From positions 318,855-382,854 of the forward strand of contig JAXGLD010000004.1 in assembly GCA_040769385.1 (NCBI GenBank): a stretch of 64,000 nucleotides of DNA. The letters run 5' to 3'. The stretch is from PHAA01 sp022706565 (GTDB lineage Bacteria > Bacillota > Syntrophomonadia > Syntrophomonadales > Syntrophomonadaceae). Under the pieces are notes generated by a model. That model was given only the letters and a program-made list of their open reading frames with translations. It was not told where the DNA came from and ran no database searches. This document shows, piece after piece, positions 26,608-36,203 of this stretch. The position numbers and the translations under genes were made by a program. The stretch's first letter is position 1, and each line of letters begins with the position of its first letter.

Positions 26608-26684
26608 ACACTTATAGAATTGTGCACGTCCCATTGATTTTCGTATATACTAAGTATATACAGAGCGTGAATGGAGTGATAAAT

Positions 26685-26927
26685 GTGTACACCACTATTC
26701 AGAAATGGGGCAATAGTCACGGTATCAGAATACCCAAGCAACTTCTGGAGGCCTTGGATCTCCGCGAAAGCGACAAAGTTGAGATAGAGCGGCAACAGGA
26801 TGCCATCGTCATACGCAAGGCCGGCATTAGACACAGGACATTAGAGGAACGTTTGGCTGGATTTGAAGGCCCTTATGAGTTCACCGAATGGGATACCGGA
26901 ACTCCAGTTGGAAACGAGGTGTTATGA
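26685..26927 (+). CDS. MazE/AbrB-type antitoxin
   Basis: The 80-aa protein begins YTTIQKWGNSHGIRIPKQLL, the swapped-hairpin AbrB/MazE DNA-binding fold, with an acidic C-terminus (EGPYEFTEWD) of the kind that wraps a MazF toxin. The start is GTG at 26685, eight bases after GGAG; the nearby ATG at 26683 is in another frame. Its stop overlaps the toxin start region (TTATGATGG), so the pair is translationally coupled. It probably represses its own promoter (autoregulation, known for the family). Confidence 0.9.
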   Translation: MYTTIQKWGNSHGIRIPKQLLEALDLRESDKVEIERQQDAIVIRKAGIRHRTLEERLAGFEGPYEFTEWDTGTPVGNEVL

Positions 26928-27265
26928 TGGCATATATTCCGCAGCAGGGGGATATAGTCTATCTGGACTTTGATCCGCAATCCGGGCAAAAGCAGACGGG
27001 GCGCCGCCCAGCCATCGTGATAAGTAATAATGCATTCAATGCTTTGAGCCGTGGCGCGTTTGTCTGCCCTATCACCAATACCAATCGGGGCATACCGCTG
27101 CATGTACAGTTGGATTCCCGGACCAAGACGACTGGCGTAATCATGTGCGACCAGGTGAAAGCTCTCGATATGCAGAGCAGAAATGCAGCCTTGATCGAAA
27201 AGGCGCCGCGGGATCTCGTGGCAGAGGCAATAGACATCGTCGTCGCCATGATCGAAGTGTTATAA
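26927..27265 (+). CDS. mazF: MazF/PemK family endoribonuclease toxin
   Basis: The 112-aa toxin has the PemK/MazF fold markers: QGDIVYLDFDPQSGQKQTGRRPAIVIS at the N-terminus, the PITNTNRG strand, TGVIMCDQVKALD, and a final helix. MazF cuts mRNA at short sequence motifs when the antitoxin is degraded. Two ATGs at 26924 and 26927 are possible. The second is five bases after AGGTG. It overlaps the antitoxin stop. It probably helps stabilise the island. Confidence 0.93.
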   Translation: MAYIPQQGDIVYLDFDPQSGQKQTGRRPAIVISNNAFNALSRGAFVCPITNTNRGIPLHVQLDSRTKTTGVIMCDQVKALDMQSRNAALIEKAPRDLVAEAIDIVVAMIEVL

Positions 27266-27350
27266 ACAGCACACCACCGGGGCCTCGGTGAACTGGAATG
27301 GATAAATACAGCCAGTGCCCGCACAGATACCGACGCGGTGCCCGCACTCG

Positions 27351-29761
27351 CTAGAATATGGACAATTGTTCCGCATCTATGAACCGCATCCGGTCCTCAT
27401 CTTCTTCAATCCGCACATCCTTTATCACCACTCGCATCCGTCCATCCTGGAGGATGTCCTGATTAAGGAGATAGTTTACTCCGAACCGGGAGGTGATTTC
27501 CGGAGTGATCTTGTGCCCGGGGGCAATCAACTGGATATCATTTTGCTTCAATATCTTCAACATAGGGTCCCACAGGTACACAGCTGAGGTGGCCCCAAAA
27601 GGGTTATCGGCGATGATGACCTTCTTGGTCTTGACTGCCGTATTGCTGATGGAAAGCATTCTGATAAACGAAATCAGGCAGGCGGCGAAGATGAAGTAGA
27701 GAGAATTGTTTTGCCCTTCCGAACCGATAGCATTCTCCCAACGGTAGAAGCAAGAATTTTCAGGTATGCTTTCCACTTTATACAGCCGCATGGCAGCCTT
27801 ATCCATATCGGTGATCTGACCCAATAGCTCTTGACTGGAAAGCTGCGCCGCAATCCGTTTTCTATCCACCGTTCCTTCCTCGGTGATCTGCTGCACAATT
27901 CCGTCAATATGGGCCTTCATCCGCATCTGCTTTTCCCGCGGCTCAAATTCCAGGAGTTTAAGTTCGATCATGTTGGTGCGCCGCCCATATACCTCTATGC
28001 GGGAAAGGGGTTCTAACTTTCTCAGTTGCCCCAGCAACAATTCGGCGCGCTGAACACAGCGGCGGGTAAAATCCTGCTGATAGCTTTCCAACTGCAGGAT
28101 GTCATAGCCTATCTTCTGCATCTGTTCATCAATATTGCCAATATACTCAATAAAAGCGGCCTGGCGCTGGCAACACTGTCCGGCACTGACCGGTCTGCTT
28201 ACTCTCCCCAATTCCTCCACCGGTTCGCGGATTACAAAAGGCGCGGTTTCAGCCTTGATGGAATTTATCCGCTCGTCCCATTTGTTGAGCTGCACCTGGA
28301 TACTATCCTGCCGGCGGCGAAATTCTCTCTCGAACACTCGGAAATCCTTGATTTCCGATGCTGCTACCGCATCAATCGTGATTGCTTCCCGCTCCAAGAA
28401 ATCCTGGTAATCCTCGGCCTGACGCTGCAATTGCTGTTCTTCCCGGCCGATTTGATCAAGCTGCTCCGTATCTTTGGCCACTTCATGGTCATAGCTTTTT
28501 ATCAGCTGTTCGATGGAGTTGATCTCCTGGCGGTAACGGTAGGCGCTGTCATAATAGGGCAAATCCTCGATGGCCGGCTGGGTCTCTTCAGCCAAAATAT
28601 CATTCAGTTTTTCTTCGGCACTCTGGATTCTCGTCGCTATCTCTATAACCTTTCTTTCCACGCTGCTTAAGGCCTGCTCATTTTCTTCTTTATCCCGCCG
28701 AGCTCTGCTAATCATGGTTTGATCGGGTATTGAAATCAATATACCGCTCATTTCGCTATTTTCGACCGCTGGCAGATCTCCGTTGTAGTCGCGTTCAATC
28801 CGTTGGCATAATTTCCTGAGCCTGCTTTCGGAATCGGCCAGTTCGCTTCTGAGCCGGCCTTCCTCATCGGTTCGGCCGCTGATGGCGGCATGCAAAGCCC
28901 GATATTCGTCCTGGGCCTCAACTAGCGAGCCATCGCCTTCAATGACTACAAAACTGGACAACTGTTCCAGTTCCTTGTTGAGCTCATGGAGCTCAATTCC
29001 TAATTGGTTGAGTTGGGTTTGATTCTGTTCCTGATCTTGCTCCAGTTGCTCGGATAGCACCCCAAGACGGTCGATGGTGACTTGAAGCACCGTGAGCTCT
29101 TTTCGTTTTGCAGCCAATTCTGTTCGGGCGGCTGTCAGCTCCTGGTTGGCTTGAATAATCGCCCTGAGCTTAACCAGCTTTTCCTGGCACTCCGCAATCG
29201 CTTCGGACTGCATCACCTCTTGCCAGACCAAGGCTTCCCGGTGCGTGCGGGCGCGCTCCTTCTGAACCTCTATATCCGCCCGCAATCCATGCAAATCATG
29301 CAAGGCCCGGGTGGCGGCCGCAACTCTCTCCTGCTGGTGGTCGACTCCATCTTGCGGATATACAGCGTAGAAATCATTGACCTCGGCCAATTCATGGCTC
29401 AACTCGTTCAACCGGGCAGCTCCCGCCGCCATCTCTGCCTCAATATTGGCCAGAGTGACAGCCATCTTTCCGATATACTGTTCATATTGGCCCCGATCAA
29501 GCAACAGCCCAGAGAAATTGCAGAAGTAGTATATGTCATCTGTCCCCCCGGCAGGCCTATCGCGCAGGACCTCCAAATTAACGATGGGCAGGAGATAGTC
29601 GGACCCCAAATCTACTTTGAGACGGCCCTGCTTGAGACGGGTAAAAGAGGTATTATCAACGATGACGGCGAAAGGCAAATAAGGCATAGCCTGCAAAATA
29701 TCTGCCCGTTCCTCAGGTTCCAGGTCAGCCAGCCAGTCGATACCGGCTTTGACAAATTGAC
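27351..29761 (-). pseudogene. SMC-like coiled-coil ATPase, C-terminal part (frameshifted gene)
   Basis: The frame carries ~800 codons of long coiled coil (many E/Q/R heptads). It ends in an ATPase-like tail: EGQNNSLYFIFAA as a signature-like motif, then KKVIIADNPFGAT as Walker B, then LIAPGH. Its natural N-terminal continuation (KAGIDWLADLEPEERADIL) merges with the preceding frame near 29755-29765, so this and the next entry are one gene of ~1265 codons broken by one frameshift. An internal start at 29696 is possible. SMC/Rad50-like proteins bridge or process DNA. No Walker A has been found in either part. The stop is followed by a 16-base sequence also present near 32280. Confidence 0.65.
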
Positions 29762-31150
29762 ATTGCCGTGTAATTGCCCCGCCAGCGACAACACTTCTTC
29801 ATTGGGCACGTAATAGCCCCGCTGCTCCGAAAGCTGCTTTTTCTGCCGTAACCGGCCGGCTTCGATCTCCTGTTCCAGTTGATGCAGGCCTTCTCTATGA
29901 ATCAGCCGTTCCAGTTCTTCCCGGTAGGCTACGATGGTGTTTTTATTCAATACCGTCGCCTTGTAATCCAGATCGTTCCGCTCCTGTTGATACCGGTTGA
30001 GCCAGGTCTGACCCTGTTGCTGGATTCCCAAATATTTCTCGATTTCAGCATCGGTTTTGACCGCTTCGATTGTCAGACTCTGAATGAGAGCAGCCCCGGA
30101 ATCGATCTGTTCGTTAATGTTTTCCCGGACGGCCTGGTACCGGTTCAGTTCATCTTCGACCGGCCCCAGAAATTGCTCCGGCGCCAGGGCTGCTTCCAAC
30201 TCCCCCGTGCCCAGAAAATATCCATTTAACTGGGCCAGTTGGGTGCTCCACTCCTGCTCTGCCTGTGCGAGGTATTTCGCGGCTTCCTCCAGCCGGGCTT
30301 GCTTTCTTTCCTCCCCAATCCGCTCCTGCTGAGCCCTTTTTAACTGGTCGGATTGTATTTGCCGGACCTCCTCCAGACTTTGACCCCAATCCTTTAGCTC
30401 ATCTGCGCGCCGGGCCAAAAAGAACCTGAGTCGGCCGGCGGCGCTGCGATAGGCCGCCTTGGTGACATCTTCGCCTTCCTCCAGGGCCTGCAGGCGTTTA
30501 CGGTTTTCACTCAGCTGACCCTTTACGAACCGGTACTCACCATAGCCCTCCAGGGTCAGAAGATGATTGAGGCGTTGTTCGAGATCCTGGCCTTTCTCCC
30601 TTAAGCGGTCTCTTTCCAGCTCTAATATCTCTTGTTGGGCCTCCATTTGCAGCTTTTCGAAATTGACCAAGCCTGCCTGGTGCAGTCTTCTTAAATGCCG
30701 ACCTTCCAGACTCCCGGCCGCATTACTCGCCTGGCGTTTTTTAACCGCGGTTTTTTGTTGCTCCAGTCCATCCAGATCTTTGCTGATCAGATTGCGAATC
30801 GCCGCCACCTGTTGTTTATGGCCTTCGAGTACTGAAAATGATTCCAGCAGGTCGTCATTTTTGCGGGCAAATTCCTGATAATAGGCCTTGATCCGCTCGA
30901 ATTCCCCCAGATGCCCCTGCAAGCGCAGATATTCGTTCAGGCTGCTCCGGATTTGGATGAGGGTATCCGCCAGCAATAAACTGGACTCGTTGTTTTTCCC
31001 CTCGCTATTGAGAGCCTCGACATCTTCCACAATTTTCACAAACTGATTTTCGATCAGCTTGCGGGAGGTAGTGTTCTGGCGGAAATAGGATTCAATGCTG
31101 TTTTCTCCGCTGTTGATGCCTCGAATTATCTGCCATTCCGCCGCGATCAA
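29755..31150 (-). pseudogene. SMC-like coiled-coil ATPase, N-terminal part (frameshifted gene)
   Basis: About 465 codons start at a possible TTG at 31150 with IAAEWQIIRGINSGE, then continue as charged coiled coil (ERDRLREKGQDLEQRL, KRLQALEEGEDV). The original frame runs to a stop at 29612, but the sequence after about 29760 (NLSKPVSTGWLTW) is out of frame with the true protein. The expected N-terminal Walker A motif of an SMC head is not visible. The same frame stays open upstream to about 31215 with protein-like sequence (RRFDKYQHYLSVHN) but no start codon, so a second lesion or a lost N-terminus is likely. It follows the small gene at 31147-31527. Confidence 0.6.
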
Positions 31151-31527
31151 ATTATGGACCGATAAATAGTGCTGATATTTATCGAATCGACGGATGCCGG
31201 CGGCTTGATACTTCTGATGATCTCCATAAGCAACTGACCATCTTTATCGGCCGGGATTCTGTTAATACGGTACTTCTGATGCAATCCCTGCTGAGTGTAA
31301 GGTCTTCTGCCAACCGGCGTTATCAAATGTTCAGTCTCCAACCGTCGCATTGCCCGAGCAAAGGCAGCTTGTCCCTGGGGACTTTGAAGAAAAGTTGGCA
31401 TCTCAGCACCCATTTTTTCAACGGCGGCAGAAAGACTGACAAGGCCAATAATACTGCGGGGCCATCCGTCGATCTCCTCTTTGAGAACCGTATATATGTT
31501 TGCATAGTCTGGCTTGGACAAATCCAC
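31147..31527 (-). CDS. small winged-helix-like partner of the SMC-like gene
   Basis: The 126-aa protein is mostly helical with a pattern like a winged helix: SSLAAAVEKMG-type helices, then AFARAMRRLETEHLITPVGRRPYTQ. This fits kleisin-associated or MukE-like subunits that accompany SMC-like ATPases, but that is inferred from position and shape. The start is GTG at 31527 with GGGGAGG upstream. Its stop overlaps the first codons of the SMC-like frame, so the two were translationally coupled. Confidence 0.6.
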   Translation of the reverse strand: MDLSKPDYANIYTVLKEEIDGWPRSIIGLVSLSAAVEKMGAEMPTFLQSPQGQAAFARAMRRLETEHLITPVGRRPYTQQGLHQKYRINRIPADKDGQLLMEIIRSIKPPASVDSINISTIYRSII

Positions 31528-31581
31528 GCCCTGCCTCCCCTGCCGTGGTTTTATCGGCCACCGTGCCAGCCGCAGTTACCG

Positions 31582-31896
31582 TCAAAGGATTTGGCGCCAA
31601 TCACGCCGGGCATATAGAATTCTCTCTATATCAACGACCTTGGCTTTCTCGTCAATTGTAAATAAGACAACATAGTTTTTAACCGGCAGTTTACGATATC
31701 CCATCAATGCCAGCCGCTCATCAATCACAGGCGAGCACTTTTTCGGCAGGATGGCTAAACCCATTATAGCCTCCTCAACAAGATCCATCATTTTCAGTGC
31801 AGTCAGGGGCGCTGACAGCTGTGCCGCAATATATCGGACAATGTCCCGCAGATCGTTTTCAGCAGGTTCCGATATGTCAATCCTGTATTTGTCCAT
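31582..31896 (-). CDS. ParE/RelE-family toxin
   Basis: The 104-aa protein has the RelE/ParE fold: SEPAENDLRDIVRYIA at the start, then YRKLPVKNYVVLFTID and VVDIERILYARRDW at the end. This C-terminal motif is typical of ParE-like toxins that inhibit gyrase or of RelE-like nucleases. It overlaps the antitoxin gene upstream by about 20 bases, the usual arrangement. Target undecided between the two modes. Confidence 0.92.
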   Translation of the reverse strand: MDKYRIDISEPAENDLRDIVRYIAAQLSAPLTALKMMDLVEEAIMGLAILPKKCSPVIDERLALMGYRKLPVKNYVVLFTIDEKAKVVDIERILYARRDWRQIL

Positions 31897-32155
31897 CAGT
31901 CAACTCCCGCCTGATGTCCTGCATCACATCTTTAAACGGACGCTTTCTACCTTGTTTTACTGCCGCCCGGCCTTCATCTAGCAGATGGTAAAGTTCCAGC
32001 CTGCCGGTGAGCATCTCATAAGTCTCAATGCTCATAACCGCCAAATCCCCCTGCCCGTTTTTGGTGATAAAAACAGGCTCTCTGCTTTCACGGCAGAATG
32101 CTGAAATCTCATTGTAGTTATTCCTCAAGTCCGTACTGGATTTAATGTTTGGCAT
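31877..32155 (-). CDS. Phd/YefM-type antitoxin
   Basis: The 92-aa protein starts with IKSSTDLRNNYNEISAFC and VFITKNGQGDLAVMSIETYE, the well-known Phd/YefM fold that binds its own operator. The C-terminal acidic/basic helix (GRKRPFKDVMQDIRREL) would bind the ParE-type toxin encoded just after it. The start is ATG at 32155. The 145 bases before it hold no other gene and probably carry the autoregulated promoter. Confidence 0.93.
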   Translation of the reverse strand: MPNIKSSTDLRNNYNEISAFCRESREPVFITKNGQGDLAVMSIETYEMLTGRLELYHLLDEGRAAVKQGRKRPFKDVMQDIRRELTDGQIQD

Positions 32156-32300
32156 GGAATCGGCCTCCTCGTCTCATCTAAAGATATTATATGTAAATTT
32201 CTTTAGCAGGGCAAGGCGTCCCTGTTCCTCCGCATTCGCAATCTTTGACTACCTCCATCCTTGTCTACGCCCATTGCCGGCACAGATACCGACGCATTGC

Positions 32301-33974
32301 CTATATTCTGCCCAGTTCATCCAGAAATGCCGGCCGCCGCGGGTATGACCTGCATAGTTCTGTGATCATGCTACGGGCCGCTAATTCTCCGCAGGCCTTC
32401 TTATAAGTTTTGATCATAGCGCAAACCTGCTTATATTTGCTGCGCTGATCAGCTTCCCGGGCTGACCTTTCGATATGTGCCCTGAACAGTGCTCTAGTCT
32501 CCTCCAGGTAATCCGGGAGCAGATATTTATATAGCTTCAATATAGCAGCCGGATTCCGCTGGCAGTAGCGTAACAAGTGCTCAACCAGGTTCTCCTCTAT
32601 CAATATCATCACATATATATCCGGCAGGTAGTTTCTCTTTTCGAATTCAGCCAGGATAGCCGCCAATATGTCCGGCCACTCAGACGTCGGGTATAGCGCC
32701 TTGAGCTTCGGATAATAGTCATATTCCCCGACATAAACAAATCCCCGGGCTAGTTCTCGCTGGTTCTCTACCTCTCCCTGCCGTTCATAGGCATGATAGC
32801 GGTATTTCCTCCATCGCATCACCAATCCCCGAAGTTCCCGGTCAACCTCCTCACCGGCCAGGCAGAGCTGAACAACTTGTTCGTAGTCCTTTTTGCGGAG
32901 GGCATTTTCGATCGCCTTCTGACGAAAATCACTGTATTGCATGTTGGCCGCGATGAACTCCTCAGCCTGGTTTGGATCTTCGAAGAGCTCCAGCATCTTC
33001 AGCTGCAGCATCTTGACTTGGCTCACGCCGTAATCACTACTCCCCAGCGAATCATCACCCTGAGCCTCCAGTAATCTGCCCAACTCCGTCTCCACTATGG
33101 TTCGCAGCCCCTTATCGGCGCATAAATATATGCAGCTGCCCAACAGATCGATGGGCCAATCCCACCAACCAATATAGCGCTTATGGCGGGATTCCTTGAT
33201 AAGCTTGGTCAACATCTTCTTCTGTTCAGCCAAATCCATGCAGCCGGCTGCCACCCGCACCACCTCATCGATCACACCCAGAGCATCATTTATAGCGGTA
33301 CCCACCCAACCGTCAGAATCGTCACAAAATTGCAGCATATCTACCGCTGTCGCCAGAGCCGCCAGGCCCATTCCCAACGCCAGCATATAATTGCCCTGTT
33401 CCACCCGCTGCAGGGCCTTATCCAAGGACAAGTCGACGCCTTTCACCGCATGAGCAGCCCGACGGCGGTCGATGAAACCAGACCGCTTGGCTTCCCGGAT
33501 ATAGGCTCGCATCGTTTCTTGGCAGGCTTTGATCTCATCGCTGTGAGCACCGTATTTCAGCAACAACTTCCTACGGATCTCCTCGTACTGATCCGCCAGC
33601 TCGAGTATGATATCCATCATCTGCTGAGGTTGCATATCAGCCAATACCTTCTCCAGACTTTCCCCCCGGCCAGTGGCCATCGGCTCCTGCCCGCCCGGTC
33701 CGCCAGTCGTGACCCCGGCTCGCAAGGCATAAAAGACCGCCGCCTGATGTTTGCAGTACTCTCCGCCCTCATAGGGACAATCGCAAGTGCTGTATCTTAT
33801 GAAGCCGTTCGGCTCCAGCTCTACCTCCACCAGATAATCATAGGTGCCTTCAACCACCGCGGTCCAGCCCGCCGCGGTTTGCTTAAGGCGGCTGACCCGG
33901 CCTTCCAGGTAGTACTCACGACCGCGCTTCAGTATGACCGGATCCAAGCTGTCATCGAAATCAGTAATCTTCAC
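32301..33974 (-). CDS. SWIM zinc finger protein, 557 aa
   Basis: The N-terminus contains the SWIM motif CDCPYEGGEYCKH (about residues 63-75), which binds zinc and DNA or protein. Just before it is the usual KRGREYYLEGRV start of the family. The remaining ~450 residues are helical repeats (ALQRVEQGNYMLALGMG, ENALRKKDYEQVVQLCLAGE), like the TPR-like tail of bacterial SWIM proteins. The start is GTG at 33974 with GGGGGAG upstream. It is a single gene between two TA modules. The function of bacterial SWIM proteins is largely unknown, often next to SNF2 helicases, which is not the case here. Confidence 0.88.
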   Translation of the reverse strand: MKITDFDDSLDPVILKRGREYYLEGRVSRLKQTAAGWTAVVEGTYDYLVEVELEPNGFIRYSTCDCPYEGGEYCKHQAAVFYALRAGVTTGGPGGQEPMATGRGESLEKVLADMQPQQMMDIILELADQYEEIRRKLLLKYGAHSDEIKACQETMRAYIREAKRSGFIDRRRAAHAVKGVDLSLDKALQRVEQGNYMLALGMGLAALATAVDMLQFCDDSDGWVGTAINDALGVIDEVVRVAAGCMDLAEQKKMLTKLIKESRHKRYIGWWDWPIDLLGSCIYLCADKGLRTIVETELGRLLEAQGDDSLGSSDYGVSQVKMLQLKMLELFEDPNQAEEFIAANMQYSDFRQKAIENALRKKDYEQVVQLCLAGEEVDRELRGLVMRWRKYRYHAYERQGEVENQRELARGFVYVGEYDYYPKLKALYPTSEWPDILAAILAEFEKRNYLPDIYVMILIEENLVEHLLRYCQRNPAAILKLYKYLLPDYLEETRALFRAHIERSAREADQRSKYKQVCAMIKTYKKACGELAARSMITELCRSYPRRPAFLDELGRI

Positions 33975-34079
33975 AACTTCACTCCCCCGTCTATCCTTGG
34001 TATGCCGTCTCGCTCCCCTATCATTGATAGCTCTTCTTACATTCAGCGCACAACTGGTGGCCCTTATAAAGGGCGGTGG

Positions 34080-34181
34080 CTACCGGATCAGCCAGCCTGG
34101 TATTAGGCAAAGGCAATAATAAACATCATCCAAATCATGCGCAGCGGCCGGTTTCATTTTAAGCTGAAATCTATCTTCCAT
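34080..34181 (-). pseudogene. ParE/RelE toxin N-terminal relic
   Basis: An ATG at 34181 overlaps the end of the antitoxin gene in the usual toxin position. The frame starts MEDRFQLKMKPAAAHDLDDVYY, very like the first helix and strand of RelE/ParE toxins, then breaks into unrelated sequence and stops at 34080. It is therefore a deleted toxin gene. The following 80 bases in another frame encode a short Cys-containing tail (LCAECKKSYQ) of unknown origin. Confidence 0.65.
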
Positions 34182-34431
34182 GTTGTTTTCTCAACTTGGC
34201 AAGCACTTCCTGACCATCCAACAGTTCACCATCTTGAACTTGCTTTTCGGCCACCGTCATTTTCTTGTACACATCAGCCAGAGTCATTTCTCGCTCGTAG
34301 GTTTCAATGCTCATTATCACCAGGTCACCATATCCGTTCTTGGTGATAAAAATCGGTTCGTCCTTACTGTGGCATAATTCTGATATCTCGTTCGTATTAC
34401 GCAAGTCGGTTATCGGTCTTATTTGCACCAT
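34171..34431 (-). CDS. Phd/YefM-type antitoxin, orphan
   Basis: The 86-aa protein has ITDLRNTNEISELC and IFITKNGYGDLVIMSIETYE, the Phd/YefM fold, related to but distinct from the antitoxin at 31877-32155. Three in-frame starts are close. The ATG at 34431 is six bases after AGGTG and is preferred. Its toxin partner is reduced to a fragment (34080-34181), so it is now an orphan that could act as anti-addiction or simply persist. Confidence 0.85.
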   Translation of the reverse strand: MVQIRPITDLRNTNEISELCHSKDEPIFITKNGYGDLVIMSIETYEREMTLADVYKKMTVAEKQVQDGELLDGQEVLAKLRKQHGR

Positions 34432-34439
34432 TGTCATCA

Positions 34440-34709
34440 CCTCGCACGGTACATCCCAATGACGTCGATTTGGGTGGAGAATTAATCACAGATTTGGATC
34501 CTTTTACAAACTTGAACCGCTCAAAATCGGGGAACTCAATTGCAATAATCCAACAATTCACTTGCATTAGTAAGCAGCGAATTATTCGCCCATTAAATAG
34601 TGGCGATAAAAGACTTGGAAAAGTCAGTCCAGCTAAAATGGCTGATATTGACAAGAAGATCGCCCAACGTTATCTTTCCTATATAAGCATACCTTCCGCA
34701 TCAAATTGA
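34440..34709 (+). pseudogene. PemK/MazF-like toxin C-terminal relic
   Basis: An open stretch without a proper start reads HPNDVDLGGEL … GNSIAIIQQFTCISKQRIIRP … MADIDKKIAQRYL, which resembles the C-terminal half of PemK/MazF toxins (second strand pair and final helix). The N-terminal half, with the QGDI-type motif, is absent; the Phd antitoxin gene occupies that side on the other strand. The call is by resemblance only. Confidence 0.4.
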
Positions 34710-34893
34710 CTGTTATTGCATATATGATATATTGTAGTCACTCAATCACGAAAGTGATCCAAAGATGTGACTCAGCGAGAACCTTGCTGCCAAGCGAGGT
34801 TTTCGCTTTTTGTTTGATTTCCTGTCTTCGGATTTGTCAACTTAATCAACAAAGACATATACGTATAGAACCGTGCCCCTGCCTGCCCGGCTT
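34710..34893. other. short intergenic region
   Basis: I see no gene. It contains a possible hairpin with two CTTGCTGCCAAGC-like arms and a T-rich stretch near 34790-34815 (GCGAGAACC…GGTTTTCGCTTTTTG), which could terminate plus-strand transcription. Confidence 0.35.
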
Positions 34894-35785
34894 CTACACC
34901 GACACCGCTTCTTGCAGCACGAATCCCGGCATGGGCTGGTGCATCTTCCAAACGATACTGATGGGCGCGGAGCCGTAATGGCTGACATAGTCGGCCAGGC
35001 CGATACACGTGTAGGGGGCCGTCATCGCCCCCAGTTTTTTATAATCGCGGACGAAGATCAGCACCTGGTTGCCGTTACGAGGCTGGTTGATGTACCTTTG
35101 CCCGGTAACGGAATCGACACTGGTATTGCTCTGCGATTGCCAGTGGAACTGCTCCTCGTTGATGGCGTAATTCACGGTACATGGTGGAGGGAGAATAATC
35201 CTTATCCGACTTGTTCAGGGTTACGAAGAACACGTCCAGCCCCGCTTCCTTAAGATACAAGACCCCTTCTTGAAAATGCTTGCGCTGCCTCTCCGTGTGC
35301 CGGCCCAGAGCCACCAGGATCTGGTCCAGGGTATAACTACAATACAAGTCCAGCGGAGACTCGAAGCCCAGCTCCAACGGCTGGTCCACGAATTCGATGC
35401 GCTCATACTGAAACTGCAGCAAACCCAGCAGCTCATTATAGATGGCATCATCGCCTATCACCGCGTAGATTGCCGCCTCCACACTGGCAAATCCCATGTC
35501 CAGATCATCCAGCCCTTTGCTGTAAACCGTATAATGGAACATGGTCAACATGGTCCGCTCCAATTCAGAATGACAAACCTCACTCTGCCCCTGATCGGCT
35601 TTGATGCGGGGCAGGACCTCCAGCAAGAACTTGAGCCAACGTCGTGAATTGGCACCCGTTAACCGCAGCAACCCTTTGGCCACAAATTTGTCCTGCTTCT
35701 CGTCTTTACATGAGTAGGGTGCCCCCGCCTCAGCCGCCAGCCAGCTCAGGGTGCAATGCTTGGAGTAAACATCGCGGGGGTGGAC
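34894..35785 (-). pseudogene. DUF3427 domain of a lost SF2 helicase (truncated and frameshifted)
   Basis: Two frames join near 35170. One carries VYSKHCTLSWLAAEAG, LLRLTGANSRRWL and NKSDKDYSPSTMY. The other carries YAINEEQFHWQSQSNTS, YTCIGLADYVSHYGS and SIVWKMHQPMPGFV. This is the DUF3427 C-terminal domain found at the end of large phospholipase-D/helicase defence-type proteins. The N-terminal nuclease and helicase are missing; the sequence fuses directly to a truncated istB at about 35785. The last 64 bases are repeated at 26544-26607. Confidence 0.85.
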
Positions 35786-36203
35786 CAGCGGCGGTAAAGA
35801 ACTTAACCTTCAATCCCTGGCGGCAGGCTTCATAGGCAAGAGCGGTGGCTATGTGGGTTTTGCCTACACCTGAACTCCCTACCAGAATCACATTTTCTTG
35901 TTTTTTAATGTAATCGCAGCTCGCCAGCTTCAACACCTTCTGTTTGTTCAGTGAGGGGACGGCTTTGAAATCAAAGCTGTCCAGGGTTTTGATCATGGGG
36001 AAGGTTGCAAGTCGGATCCCGCGCTGGATGCGATTGCTGTCTCGCTGGGTTACCTCCTGTTCCAACACCCCCAAAAAGTACTCCTCGTAGCTTAAATTGT
36101 TGTCTTCCGCTTCCCGCGCCATCGGCAGATAGACTTTGGCCGCCTGGGGCATCCTCAATTTTTTAAGGTAGGTTTCAATCAACAGATTGCCGGCTGCGTT
36201 CAT
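35786..36203 (-). pseudogene. istB: IS21-type transposition helper ATPase, truncated
   Basis: It starts as a normal IstB: LIETYLKKLRMPQAAKVY, Walker A VGSSGVGKTHIATALAYEA. It ends after FFTAAG, where IstB would continue with its Walker B region. Beyond about 35785 the sequence is the helicase remnant, so two thirds of the helper gene and the IS right end are gone. The start overlaps the istA stop. Without IstB the element should not transpose by itself. Confidence 0.9.

Noticed and set aside
29082..29813. 243-codon plus-strand frame inside the SMC-like gene
   Set aside because: Opposite-strand shadow caused by biased coiled-coil codons.
27351..31527. Wadjet/MksB anti-plasmid system
   Set aside because: No Toprim JetD or JetA-like gene is adjacent, and the ATPase head motifs are incomplete.
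27321..32295. 16-base sequence GCACAGATACCGACGC found at 27321-27336 and 32280-32295
   Set aside because: Too short, and its position just after two stop codons is not enough to call a repeat element.
33183..34106. 307-codon plus-strand frame opposite the SWIM gene
   Set aside because: Antisense shadow; low-complexity His/Leu composition and no start signal.
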